NCBI GenBank assembly: GCA_018136815.1 | Contig: CM030944.1 | Location: 2,705,834 to 2,769,833, forward strand | Reading direction: 5' to 3' | From: Isochrysis galbana | Taxonomy: Eukaryota > Haptophyta > Isochrysidales > Isochrysidaceae | Length of the DNA stretch: 64,000 bases | Shown: positions 51,788 through 61,259 of the stretch, in pieces | Position numbering within the stretch: the stretch's first letter is position 1 | Layout of the letters: each line of letters opens with the position of its first letter | Notes under the pieces: generated by a model | What the model was told of the DNA's origin: nothing | The model's input: the letters and a program-made list of their open reading frames with translations, nothing else | The model's database searches: none | Made by a program: the position numbers and the translations under genes

Positions 51788-53698
51788 ATGAAGCAGAATT
51801 ACAACTCCCCATCCTCGCCAGTGCGTGCTGCCTCGCCGGGTGCTGTGACATGGATGGTCGACCTCGGTCAGGAGGTTCGGGCGTACAACGAGCAGACCAA
51901 TTACCAAATCGAGTGTGCCCATGCCGAGGGCAAAGACTCTGTTGCGTTCAACGTGGCAGACGCAGGAGGGAGGGAGAAGAGCTACCGAATCGACTTTAAG
52001 GAGATGCGCCAGATTGACGTCCTAGATTCGAGGAAATGTCGCCATGTCTACCGCCTCGATGATGGAGTGCAGCTCACGCCGGTGACCACCGCTAAGACTC
52101 GCCACAAGAGCCGTGTCCCTTCCACCGACCGACCGACTGAGGGACACCACGGGCGGACTTTGGAGCTTTGTCATGCCACGAGCCAGGAGGCGGCCCGCCT
52201 CATCCAGAGCTCAGAGATGATGAAAAACAGTCCGGACATTTATCCCAATGGGACGCGATCGCTCTTTGGGCCCCTCATCTATTTTGCCGAGAGCCCAGAA
52301 GATGCAGAGAAGAAAGCATTGAAAAGTGGTGTTGTGCTGCAAGCGACGGTCAGAGTCGGGCGCTCCGTCATCATCACAGGTGCCGAGGCGATAGATGGGC
52401 TCCGGTACACACCCGATCAGCTGCGTGCTGAGGGATTCGATAGTGTGAAAGGTGTCAACATGAGAACAGGCAACGAATGGTGCGTGGCGAGAAGCGAGCA
52501 AGTGACTCGCATTCGTGTAGTAGACTACATTGATATGTCGCCTGACATCAACAAGCTTACGCGCCAGCCCTGGTGGCTGTGGCCTGCATGGGTGGTAAGC
52601 CTTGCTGACTCCGTCGGTGTCAATGAAAAAGCCGTCGAGAACACGGCAAGCCTATCCGGCAACAATGACCTCAAGCCGACAGCGGAGGTAAATGGTCTGC
52701 GCATCAATTCGGCTGGCCGGCCCATAGGCGACAATGGCCAATTCATGTCTTATGCCCGTGCCCGGAAACTGGGCTGGAAGCCGCCGCCTGCCGCGAGCAG
52801 CCTCCCAGCTGGCCCACTCAAGAAGGATGGCACGCCCGACATGCGCTTCGCGGCGAACAAGGCCTCCTCCGCTGGCGGCTCGTCGACCGCCTCTGCTCAC
52901 CACCATGCAAGTAGCAGCCCAGCTGGTCCGCTCAAGAAGGACGGCACGCCCGACATGCGCTTCGCGGCGAACAAGGCCTCCTCCGCAGGCGGCTCGTCCA
53001 CCGCCTCTGCTCACCACCATGCAAGTAGCAGCCCAGCTGGTCCGCTCAAGAAGGATGGCACGCCCGACATGCGCTTCGCGGCGAACAAGGCCTCCTCCGC
53101 AGGCGGCTCGTCCACCGCCTCTGCTCACCACCATACAAGTAGCAGCCCAGCTGGTCCGCTCAAGAAGGATGGCACGCCCGACATGCGCTTCGCGGCGAAC
53201 AAGACCTCCTCCGCTGGCGGCTCGTCCACCGCCTCTGCTCACCACCATGCAAGTAGCAGCCCAGCTGGTCCGCTCAAGAAGGATGGCACGCCCGACATGC
53301 GCTTCGCGGCGAACAAGACCTCCTCCGCTGGCGGCTCGTCCACCGCCTCTGCTCACCGCCATGCAAGTAGCAGCCCAGCTGGTCCGCTCAAGAAGGACGG
53401 CACGCCCGACATGCGCTTCGCGGCGAACAAGACCTCCTCCGCTGGCGGGTCGTCCTCCGTCTCTGCGCGTCATGGAACCAGGAACTATTCACCCACTACT
53501 GAGTCTACACTGAGCATGGCAGGAGGTAGTCTCACCGCTAGCTCTCGCTCCCACACCTACTCTTGTGGTATGGGCTCGTATGGCAACGGATTTTCTGGCT
53601 CGTCGCACCACCGAGTCAGTTCTAACCCAACAGGACCGCTCAAGAAGGACGGCACACCCGACATGCGCTTCGCCGGCAATCGCGGTGGCCGCCGCTAA
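51788..53698 (+). CDS. WWE plus PARP-like protein with a 38-residue tandem repeat tail
   Basis: A 636-residue single-exon gene. A WWE domain lies at about 18-90 (VTWMVDLGQEVRAYNEQTNY, YRIDFKEMRQIDV, CRHVYRL), a module that binds ADP-ribose-type ligands in PARPs and ubiquitin ligases. A compact PARP/ART-like fold lies at about 120-245: LELCHATSQEAA (His of the H-Y-E set), LFGPLIYFAESPEDAEKKAL (Tyr), ATVRVGRSVII, GFDSVKGVN and EWCVARSEQV (Glu). The triad looks preserved, so mono-ADP-ribosylation is plausible but unproven. The C-terminal half holds six exact-length 38-residue repeats, each with AGPLKKDGTPDMRFAANK and an Ala/Gly/Ser/His linker, and a seventh diverged copy (GPLKKDGTPDMRFAGN) at the end. 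The frame is intact and ends GGRR. Confidence 0.8.
   Translation: MKQNYNSPSSPVRAASPGAVTWMVDLGQEVRAYNEQTNYQIECAHAEGKDSVAFNVADAGGREKSYRIDFKEMRQIDVLDSRKCRHVYRLDDGVQLTPVTTAKTRHKSRVPSTDRPTEGHHGRTLELCHATSQEAARLIQSSEMMKNSPDIYPNGTRSLFGPLIYFAESPEDAEKKALKSGVVLQATVRVGRSVIITGAEAIDGLRYTPDQLRAEGFDSVKGVNMRTGNEWCVARSEQVTRIRVVDYIDMSPDINKLTRQPWWLWPAWVVSLADSVGVNEKAVENTASLSGNNDLKPTAEVNGLRINSAGRPIGDNGQFMSYARARKLGWKPPPAASSLPAGPLKKDGTPDMRFAANKASSAGGSSTASAHHHASSSPAGPLKKDGTPDMRFAANKASSAGGSSTASAHHHASSSPAGPLKKDGTPDMRFAANKASSAGGSSTASAHHHTSSSPAGPLKKDGTPDMRFAANKTSSAGGSSTASAHHHASSSPAGPLKKDGTPDMRFAANKTSSAGGSSTASAHRHASSSPAGPLKKDGTPDMRFAANKTSSAGGSSSVSARHGTRNYSPTTESTLSMAGGSLTASSRSHTYSCGMGSYGNGFSGSSHHRVSSNPTGPLKKDGTPDMRFAGNRGGRR
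52802..53470 (+). repeat. Coding tandem repeat, 6 x 114 bp
   Basis: CTCAAGAAGGAYGGCACGCC starts at 52817, 52931, 53045, 53159, 53273 and 53387: exactly 114 bp apart each time. Copies differ at a few positions only (GCC/ACC after AAC-AAG, CAC/CGC), so the array is young or homogenised. A seventh unit core begins at 53639 after 252 bp. Confidence 0.95.
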
Positions 53699-55160
53699 AA
53701 CGATTGGCTCCTTCATCCACACCTAGTACGCAGCAGACGCTTCAAGCTTTTAAGGCGCAAACGTAGCCCAAACACCCTCCTCCTCGCTAAGCTAGAGCTG
53801 GAGCAAGAGCGAGGGTGGCAAGTAAGCTCTTTAAGTGGGCGTCCCACCTCGGGTGCGGGAGATACTTTGCATTCGAGAACGACGAGGCCATTTTTGGGCT
53901 GGCGTAGGTGGAATTCGGGTATTTCATTTTGAGGCAACACAAACTGGATTTTGAATTTGACTGCAGATTCGGGCCACTATCGCAGTAGTCACACCCGCCT
54001 GTCGCCTGTGATCTTGATCTTGAAACTCATACGATACTCTCACATGTTGACGCACTGCAAGAGGAACCACGGGAGGCCCCCAGCCGCAATACGCGAGGCC
54101 CAGGAGGGGGACTAGCGGTGGTGGTGGTGGGGGGGGTGATAGGCCGGTCACTCACGCTTTTTAACTAGGGGTGGGGACGGGAAAAATCGACTTTTCAAAA
54201 TTGCACCCAAAACTCCAAGAGAAAGCAACAAAGCAACAACAAAGTTTTGCGAGTTGATTCTTTCGTGGTCACGAGTACGAAGGTCCGCAATGCGGCGATT
54301 TTTTTGGCAGTGGCCAAGGAGTTTTCTTTTAGGTACACACACCCTCATTGCCATGAGCGCCAGGCGCAAAATGTAAGTGCAAGTGCTGCTGACGGCTTCT
54401 CAAGTTCAAGCACTTCTCTGAAACTTGACGCCCGACGATAGTCTTGCCCAATGTATGTGGTTCAAGGATAGTATTCGCTCTCACCTTCAGTGATGTTCAT
54501 CAAGATGAGCTACTTCAAATCCGCTTTGCGGCACTGCGCGGCCCGGCGATGAAAACTGAGCATTAGTTGCGTCCGCACATGCGCGCCCTACCCACCAATG
54601 CGGCTCCAAAGTAGGCGCGAAGTGGCCGCCACTTCGGCAAAAGCGCAGGGCGTGGTGCACTCTTCCGCTCCGCCAAAAACTACTCAACCTCAAAACAAAG
54701 ACTAGAAAAAGAAAACAGCAGTAGCATGAGCGGGCGATTGCTCAATGCTCAATGCTCAGCATCTGCTCAAGGCCGCTCGCAACAGAGGCTTGCATCTAGA
54801 TCAATGAGTTGTGGTACCCACGCACAACATGCTACTCGCATGCGGATAACGACTGCACCCATCACAACCACTACAACGCCACAATCGAGGCAAACATTAA
54901 TCCCACAGATTCCTAGTAAGTAGCTAGAGCACTAAGGCCTGAACTTGGCCCACTCCGCAGCACCTGCCACTCTCCTTTCAGCTAGCTGTGTGGGGCCACC
55001 TTTAACGCCGGCCTAGGAGGTAAGGGAGTGGTGTCATGAGCATAAGCGGGGCCGCGCCCACAGCACGACTTGCATCCGCTTACCAGCCAAGTGCCGTGGG
55101 CTCTAGCCCGCATCAGCCGCGCGGCCACGGCCATCTAGCTCGAGCCCCTTGCACCAAGCC
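53699..55160. other. Intergenic, no gene recognised
   Basis: Short self-complementary words (for example GCGAAGTGGCCGCCACTTCG near 54617) but no coding similarity. A TCAATGCTCAATGCTCAGCA repeat is at about 54741-54760. Confidence 0.4.
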
Positions 55161-55164
55161 CGCA

Positions 55165-55755
55165 AAGCAGATGAGGGAACATGAGTACCGAAGGGGGACC
55201 CTTGGTACCTACGTCTGGGGCCGAACTCGGCGGCATTCTAGCACTATGTCGGCTGCTACTGAGATTGATCCCTGCCGAGCCGGCAACACACCCAACCTCC
55301 GAGGCAAAAAGAGGGAATGGTGCCGTGGGCACCAATCAGTGCCCACGGCACCACTTGGAGGAGGCAATGCGGGCAACGGCTCCAGCTGCGCTAGCGATCC
55401 AGCGCGGTGGTTCTGGCGCCCGCTCTCGCACCAGCCGCGCTGTCAGCACGATATCAAAGCCCCCCTACAACCTTGCAATCCATGCCTGTGTGACCAAGGG
55501 AGGAAATGGTGCCGTGGGTACCAAGCGGGGACCTCGGTGCCCACGGCACCACTCGTAGCAGATGCCACGGCCCCGGCCTTGCAAGCGGTCGGACGCGCCC
55601 CTTTGGCACGTCTAGCGTCGCGCACACGGCAAATGCAAATTTCACAGCGCCAGCGCCAGCGCCCATCGCGCTTGAATATTTCGCCTGCGGGGCAACAGGA
55701 GGGAATGGTGACGTGAGTACCGAGAGGGAGCCTTGGTACCCGCGGCACCACTCAC
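55165..55755. repeat. Series of four related hairpins
   Basis: Best is 55319-55352: GGTGCCGTGGGCAC, loop CAATCA, GTGCCCACGGCACC (14-bp perfect stem). Related: 55508-55550 (15-bp arms, one mismatch, 13-base loop), 55707-55749 (15-bp arms, three mismatches) and a weaker one around 55175-55215. All are preceded by AGGGAATGG or a close variant and lie 140-200 bp apart. Confidence 0.8.
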
Positions 55756-56422
55756 AAGAGGCGCGGGCTACGGATCCGGGCATGACTGGAGCCGATCTCA
55801 GCCGCTCCAGACGCCTCAGATCCCACTAGGGAGTGGTGGCCGAGGCGCCTTCCTGGATCTGCGCGGTAACTGAAGGGAATGTGAGTTTCTGTGGAGAGGA
55901 ACGGCCTGGCGAGCATGCGAAAACGTGTGCATCAGGCAACATGCATGCTTTGGGTTCGGAGTGAGCGGGCGCGGGCGTGCAAGGTGAGGAAGGCAGCGCA
56001 CCTGTGTGATCAGTCGCTCCACGCGCGTCGGAGCGCGTCGGGTCACCGAGATTGGCCGCCATGGCCACCTAACGCATGGGGGGTCACGAGGGGTTCAAAC
56101 GACAACACTCAGGCGCCCACCAGCAGAGCTCGGTTCAGTCGGCGGGCGAACGTGAAGTTCGACCCGCAGAGCCATCTCCTGGCCCAAGCTGGTCGCGCCA
56201 GTCGCGAGCGAGCCTGCAACACCCCACCACACGCCCACAAGAGCGTGGTGGAGATCGACCACCTCGAGCGAGGCGGACGCCATCGCTCCGCTCCGCAGAC
56301 GAGAAGCGGCAGAGGAATTCTTCGCCCCCCCTCACGAAAAAAGTACTCGCTTCCAGGAAGGATGGAAGGGGTTTTCTTTTTCTTCCCCTCCCCACCCCTA
56401 TTTGAACCACTATTTAAAAACC

Positions 56423-56600
56423 CTTATAATATTCTTACCGCACTTGCACTTGCGGCGCATGGACCCACTACTTTAACGCAGGAAACTTTCTACACCCTCA
56501 TTCCCCCGGCCCTTCCCCCCCCCGCCATCAGGCGACTCCCCCCGTACACTACTAGGGGAATAGTAGTAAAGGGCTTAGATATGGTCCGGTGGCCCGCGCC
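56423..56600 (+). repeat. TTAATATTCTTRCCGCAC family copy
   Basis: CCCTTATAATATTCTTACCG, GCGGCGCATGGACCCACTAC matches the reverse strand of 12000-12060 and the head of the 22895 family. An upstream part (56280-56420) is related to 45090-45240. Confidence 0.45.
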
Positions 56601-56690
56601 CCCCCCGCCGGTGATCTTTCCCCCCCTTCCTCCTGTGTCCCGGGTAGGCGGCGGACTCAATCCCGACTTACCCTGTAAACAGGCGCGGCC

Positions 56691-56736
56691 AACTAAGTTT
56701 ATACTTAGTTCGCCCATGGGGGGGCACGAGCCCCCC
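56691..56736 (+). repeat. Palindrome-headed element, head only (copy E)
   Basis: Perfect AACTAAGTTTATACTTAGTT and the G-run/CACGAG/C-run hairpin, but the usual body is replaced by GC-rich sequence with gene fragments. Confidence 0.8.
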
Positions 56737-56879
56737 GCTGCCGCAGCGAGCCGCCCGCCCCGCGCGCCGCCCGCCGCGCCAGCCGCGCCGCGTTGGCCGC
56801 GTGCACCACCTGCGCGGCGCCCGAACGCCCGGAGGAACTTGCCCCGCCCGATGGAAGCAGCCCCAATGCGCCCAGCGCC

Positions 56880-57030
56880 AGCCCAAGCTCGCCGACTTTG
56901 GCAGCGCACGGCGCGCGGCGCCCGCCGGCCGCGCCATGACGCTCAACGTGTGCACCTGCTGGTACCGCGCGCCCGAGCTCGCGCTCGGCGACGAGCACTA
57001 CGGGCCCGAGGTCGACCAGTGCCGTCGCGC
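56880..57030 (+). pseudogene. CDK/MAPK-like protein kinase fragment
   Basis: The plus strand reads PKLADFGSARRAAPAGRAMT, LNVCTCWYRAPELALGDEHY and GPEVDQC: the DFG loop, activation segment and APE motif of a CDK/MAPK-type kinase (WYRAPE). Nothing of the catalytic loop upstream or of the C-lobe downstream is found, so only about 45 codons remain. Confidence 0.8.
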
Positions 57031-57110
57031 CCTCGTTGGTTATGGCGTTCACGGCGGCGCCTTGCTCAACCAGGTACGCCATCGCCCGCGCGCTCAAACG
57101 GGATCGGCGT
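57015..57110 (-). pseudogene. Ankyrin-repeat fragment
   Basis: The minus strand reads ARAMAYLVEQGAAVNAITNE then GATAL, which fits one ankyrin unit (LLExGAxVNAxxxxGxTAL). Weak STPI precedes it in another frame. It butts against the kinase fragment on the opposite strand. Confidence 0.6.
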
Positions 57111-57142
57111 GCTGCGGTCCGTCCTGGAGGACGCCATGTTTG

Positions 57143-57172
57143 CAAAAAAGGAACCTCGAGTTGCACCCTCTC
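57143..57172 (-). repeat. TGCAACTTGAGGTTCCC head, inverted
   Basis: GAGGGTGCAACTCGAGGTTC followed by C and TTTTTT on the minus strand, the head of the family at 6615 and 8764; marks the right side of the gene-fragment block. Confidence 0.6.
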
Positions 57173-57603
57173 ACCGCGTAAGCTTTTTGGAACTTCGAAG
57201 CCGGGTATACCCTCGCACAGAGCCTACTGTACCAAATTGAATGCTTCCGTGGCTGTACACGCTATTCGCTGTCGGGGATCTGAAAACGTTCCCGCCGGAG
57301 AGCAACCCACCCCTGGAGTCCGCCCGGGCCTGGGCAGACCAAATGCCAAATGAAGGATGAAGGCAAGTCAAAGTCCGCCCGGAGACTAAGAGTATTTCGG
57401 CAGGGTCCAACTTTTCGTCGGAAAGCTCGCCGAAAATCTATGAAAATCTGACCAAAAACTTTTCTCACACTGCAGACTGCAACGTCTTTTTTAGTCTATG
57501 ATCTAAGACCTCAGTCAGTCGGCTGTGATTCTCTTAGTACTACTACGTAGTACTATTTATGCATTCATTCACAGCGTGCTGCGGCGGCATAGAGTGGCGT
57601 GCG

Positions 57604-58972
57604 ATGGTGGTGGGAGCGCCGGCTCGTCCGAGCGTCTGGGCACTTCTCGCCGCGTGCGTGGCGCTCGCGGCGGCCGAGGCGTGGCGGAGCCGGCGGCGGG
57701 CGCGGAAGCTACGCCGGGAGGTAGTGCGTCTCGAGCAGCTCCGCCTCGCCGAGCGATCTGGCCGTACCGCTGCAGAGAGGCAACTACGCCGACTGGCGGC
57801 CGCTGCCCAGTGCGAGCCGGCAGCCGAGCAGCCCGCTCTGCGGCAATGCAGGTTCCGGCCCATCGGCACGATCGAATCGTGCTATATGGAGCGGCGCGGC
57901 ACGCCACGCCAGGGCTTGCTTGCGCCCGCCGCACGCTCGCGCCTTAGGCTAAACCGGCAGGTCGTTCAGCCGGAGGCGCTTGAGGGCCTCGAAGGCTTTT
58001 CTCATGTATGGCTCATTTTTGAGTTCCACGAGAACACTAACTCGAGCAAGGTGGCGGCGGCCTTCACCTCTGACAGCGGTGCGGGCGCGCAAGACCACGA
58101 CGCGGCGCTCTCCAAGCGCGCACGCGGCCGGATTCGCCAGAAGCAGGTCAAAGGGGCAGCGGACCACGCCACGTGCACGGAGGGCCTGACCAAGACTGGC
58201 AAGGAGCGGGCCGCTCCTTCAGCCGAGTGCGCGCAGGATACGCGGTGCTGCGGGCCACCCGTACGGATATCGCGGGTGCGAGCCAAGGTGCATCCGCCGG
58301 GCATGTTGGGTAGCGCTATCGGCCTATTCGCCACGAGAACTCCTCACCGCCCCAACCCAATCGGCTTGTCGGCGGCGAGACTGCTGGCTATCGAGGGGGA
58401 CGTGCTGCTGCTGGGGGGAGCTGACCTCATCGACGGAACACCTGTGCTTGACATCAAGCCGTAAGCTGCTCCGCGACCGCGCGCAAGTCCTCCCGTTGCA
58501 CGAGCTGGGATGCGCGCCGTTCTCAGCCCATCGTGTTGTACATATGCCCGGCAATGCATATGTGCAGGCTTGCGCCAAGATGTTATGGGAACCGAGATGA
58601 CGGCCCTCTGCGCGCAGGTATTTGCTCCACGACATCCATTGTGACGCATCGGTCCCGAGCTGGTGCGAGGCTAAGTCCGACGGCTCCAACATCCGCGCTG
58701 TCCATTTTTCCGCCGATGCGGAGGAGGGACTCACGCTCGCTGCAGAGAAGGGCGAGCTGAACTTCTACGCCAACCCCCATGCGGCCAAGGAGGCCATCGA
58801 GCAGAGTCTCCAGCTCGACATTCGGTCAGTCCATCAGGGCCGGGGAAAGCCAGCTGCCGATGCCTCGGCTGGTCAGAAATACTCCTTCCACTTCGACAAC
58901 CTCGACATCGGCTTCGTCATCTTTGAGTCGCATGTGCTAGTCACGCATTGTGCGGTGAAGCAGCCGACATGA
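57604..58972 (+). CDS. TRMO: tRNA (adenine-37-N6)-methyltransferase, TRMO/TsaA family
   Basis: Exons 57604-58460 and 58618-58972 (phase 2, GTAAGC donor); 403 residues. The TrmO family adds the N6-methyl group to t6A37 of ANN-decoding tRNAs with SAM. Seen: FRPIGTIESCYMERRGTPRQ, RLNRQVVQPEALEGLEGFSH, VWLIFEFHEN, KVHPPGMLGSAIGLFATRTP, HRPNPIGLSAARLLAIEGDV, LIDGTPVLDIKPY (joined exactly across the intron, as in the family) and a C-terminal region ending SWCEAKSDGSN plus about 95 residues with HFSADAEEGL. The N-terminus differs from animal TRMO: a hydrophobic stretch (WALLAACVALAAAEAW) and a basic coiled coil (RRRARKLRREVVRLEQ), either a membrane anchor or an organelle-targeting leader. An in-frame ATG at 57559 would add 15 residues. 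About 75 polar residues are inserted before the KVHPPG part. Confidence 0.88.
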
Positions 58973-59339
58973 GGCCGGGACCTGGCTGCTGTTCGTGGCT
59001 TGCACCTCTAATTTCGCAGCATGGCGGGACTGTCGCTATACACGATGGGCTCAGTTGAGGGGCGTGTAAAGGCGCACTGTCTAGGTGATGGCACGAGCCC
59101 CAAACGCACAAGCAGACACATGAAACGTTTTGCGAATGCAGTCGTCACACTGTTGCCGGTCGTGCCGTTGCGTCTTGTCTTGCGTCCTTGGTGCGCATCG
59201 CCCCGTTGCTAGTGGTGAGCGAGCGCCGGCGCCCTTGCAATTGGGTAGGAAAGGTAACAAAAAATCTTTGCAAATTTACCGCTACCTGCACGGCGCTATG
59301 CAGAGTGCTAGTGTGCTTTAATCCACTGCGCACCCTTGA
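58973..59339. other. Intergenic between TRMO-like gene and transposase remnant
   Basis: Nothing recognised apart from a few short open frames. Confidence 0.4.
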
Positions 59340-60080
59340 CCCTTGCCTTCCGCCAAGAAGGTGCAACGTGCAACCCGAGGCCTGAGGTCCAGTTTTTTTC
59401 AACCCCTAACCCCACCCATTTGGTATAAAATTGTAGAAGCACCCACACTTTGGAGGGTAGACCGGCGACTCGCCCCGAAAGTAAGAGACAACAATCCGCA
59501 GCTGCATGTGCGCAGCACCCTCATTTCGTTTGGCCGTTTCCCGTACTACAAGAAGACCGGGGAGAACATTAAAGCTTGGTTCGTCGAGGAGCTCAACACC
59601 CCCGGCATCGGCTTTGCATCTGTTTCCGGCATCACTTCGGACGGCGCCGCGGCCGGTCAATGTGGGTTGCGCGCAATCGCAGCAGCATCGCAGCGCTCGT
59701 GGACAAGATAAGCCGACATGTGCCATCTTTACCACCAACTTCAACGTGCTGTGCTCGCCTCGATTGGCCTCGCGTACAAGACCTCGCTCAACACCGAAGC
59801 TAAGGAGCTTCTGCGGGTTCATGCGCGAATTGTTCAACTCACACGGCAGAGTGGTGCAGACGCCAAAGAAGTCCAGGACAAGCAGCGCGAAGCAAGTGTG
59901 CCCGGGTGCCCGAGCACAAGCTGCGTGCGAGCCAAAAAAAGCTTCCGCTACTCGTTGGGGCGGATCATACTTATTTCTCAGCCAGAATTGCCTTTTGAAA
60001 CCTTTAGCCACATCCTGTCGTCGAGGCCTACAAGCGCGAACACCGCGTCAAACAAGATGTCATCGTCGAGGATGACGAAT
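59340..60080 (+). pseudogene. hAT-family transposase remnant
   Basis: In one frame: FGRFPYYKKTGENIKAWFVE, GITSDGAAAGQCGLRAI (the hAT DDE-domain ITxDGxxxx block), a TAA at 59709, then in the same frame CHLYHQLQRAVLASIGLAYK, NTEAKELLRVHARIVQLTRQ and S (the CxxHxLQ..V block with HxRIVxxxRQS). After a frameshift near 59900-59940 another frame gives KKASATRWGGSYLFLSQ (the tRWxSxyxm block). Order and spacing fit a hAT transposase, but the frame is broken at least twice and the N-terminal zinc finger and C-terminal dimerisation region are missing. Confidence 0.75.
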
Positions 60081-61259
60081 CCTGAGCAAGGTAGCCGAGG
60101 CCTGGGCGTTGTGTGTGTGTTGTGTGGCGGCTAGCGAGCTCGGCCTGACCAACGATGAATGTGGGGTGACAAGTAAGCCTAACTAAGACTAAGACGAGAT
60201 CTACCATTTTTTTGTGCCATCTGACCTCGGTTTGATTGCCATCTTTCCGGCAGCCTTTCTCATATACACCACCCTTAGGGCGGTGTGCAACTGGTCGAGA
60301 GGCGCGCGGGGGCGGCGGGCGCGGTTGGCGATTGGCGTGTTGGCGTGGCTGTGAGGGCGGCATACCGCACTTTGGTGCTGGTAGCGGCATCCATTTGGTG
60401 AGTGGTGACTCGAATGGCCTTGTGGCGCCCCCGGTCGCGGGTCGAAGTTGGGTTCTCGAGCCCTTGGTGTTTTTAGCGGTTAGCGTCTTTAGTTTTTGCG
60501 ATACTTACGTCCTACGTACACGTACACGTTCAAGTCCATGAAAACGATAGTAAAAATATATTGCTGTGCGTATAGAACCAGGATCTTCGGTCAGGGTCAG
60601 CTGCCGATGCCCATGGTTTCGTGTTCCGCTGCGAGAGGCGCGCATGAAGGCCATCGGTAAAATAATACCGGAGGGGGCGGGGGGCCTGAAAAATATTTCC
60701 GCACTCCGCACGGCCGTCAGAGGTCAGAGGCCTGAAATCGGGTATTTTTCGAAAAAAATGCGGAAGACCCCCGGGTTTTTGCTGATCTCCCATACCAGAA
60801 CCTATAGAGAGCTTATTTAGGCCTTCGTTTGCCCATTACAGATGGTGCCCTCTGCCCTCCGCACCCCCCTAGTGAGTGACCGGGCTAGTAGAAGTTGAAG
60901 TTGAAAGTGAAAGCCCTGTTTGACCGCCCTAATGGCTAATGGTAGTACTCTTGTTTTGGGTAGTTGAGCGTTCTGGTTACATGCACGTCAGCAACCTGGC
61001 CAGAACACTCAAAGGTTAAACCAGAATGCTAGCACAAAGCCTGATAGCCTGATCGCTCAAGTGGGGGTCGCTCCCGACCCAGACTGCTCCAAAAAAAAAC
61101 CTTCTTTCAGAGAGAAGGCAAGGCAGGACAACTGGACGGAGTTTTCTTTTCATCGGCGGCTTGATCTCGCCCTCCTCCTCTCTCCCCCTCGTCCCCGCGC
61201 GTCGCCGCCCTCCCTCCCTCCCTCCCTCCCTCCCTCTCTCCCTCTCTCTCTTCCTCTCT
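60081..61259. other. Intergenic upstream of the leucyl-tRNA synthetase gene
   Basis: GCCCTGTTTGACCGCCCTAA near 60911-60931 is the inverted relative of 33741-33760. CCTCCCTCCCTCC repeats (61210-61245) form the immediate upstream leader. No gene. Confidence 0.45.

Noticed and set aside
52802-53470. CRISPR-like regular repeats
   Set aside because: The 114-bp units are an in-frame coding repeat in a eukaryotic gene, with no spacer diversity and no cas genes.
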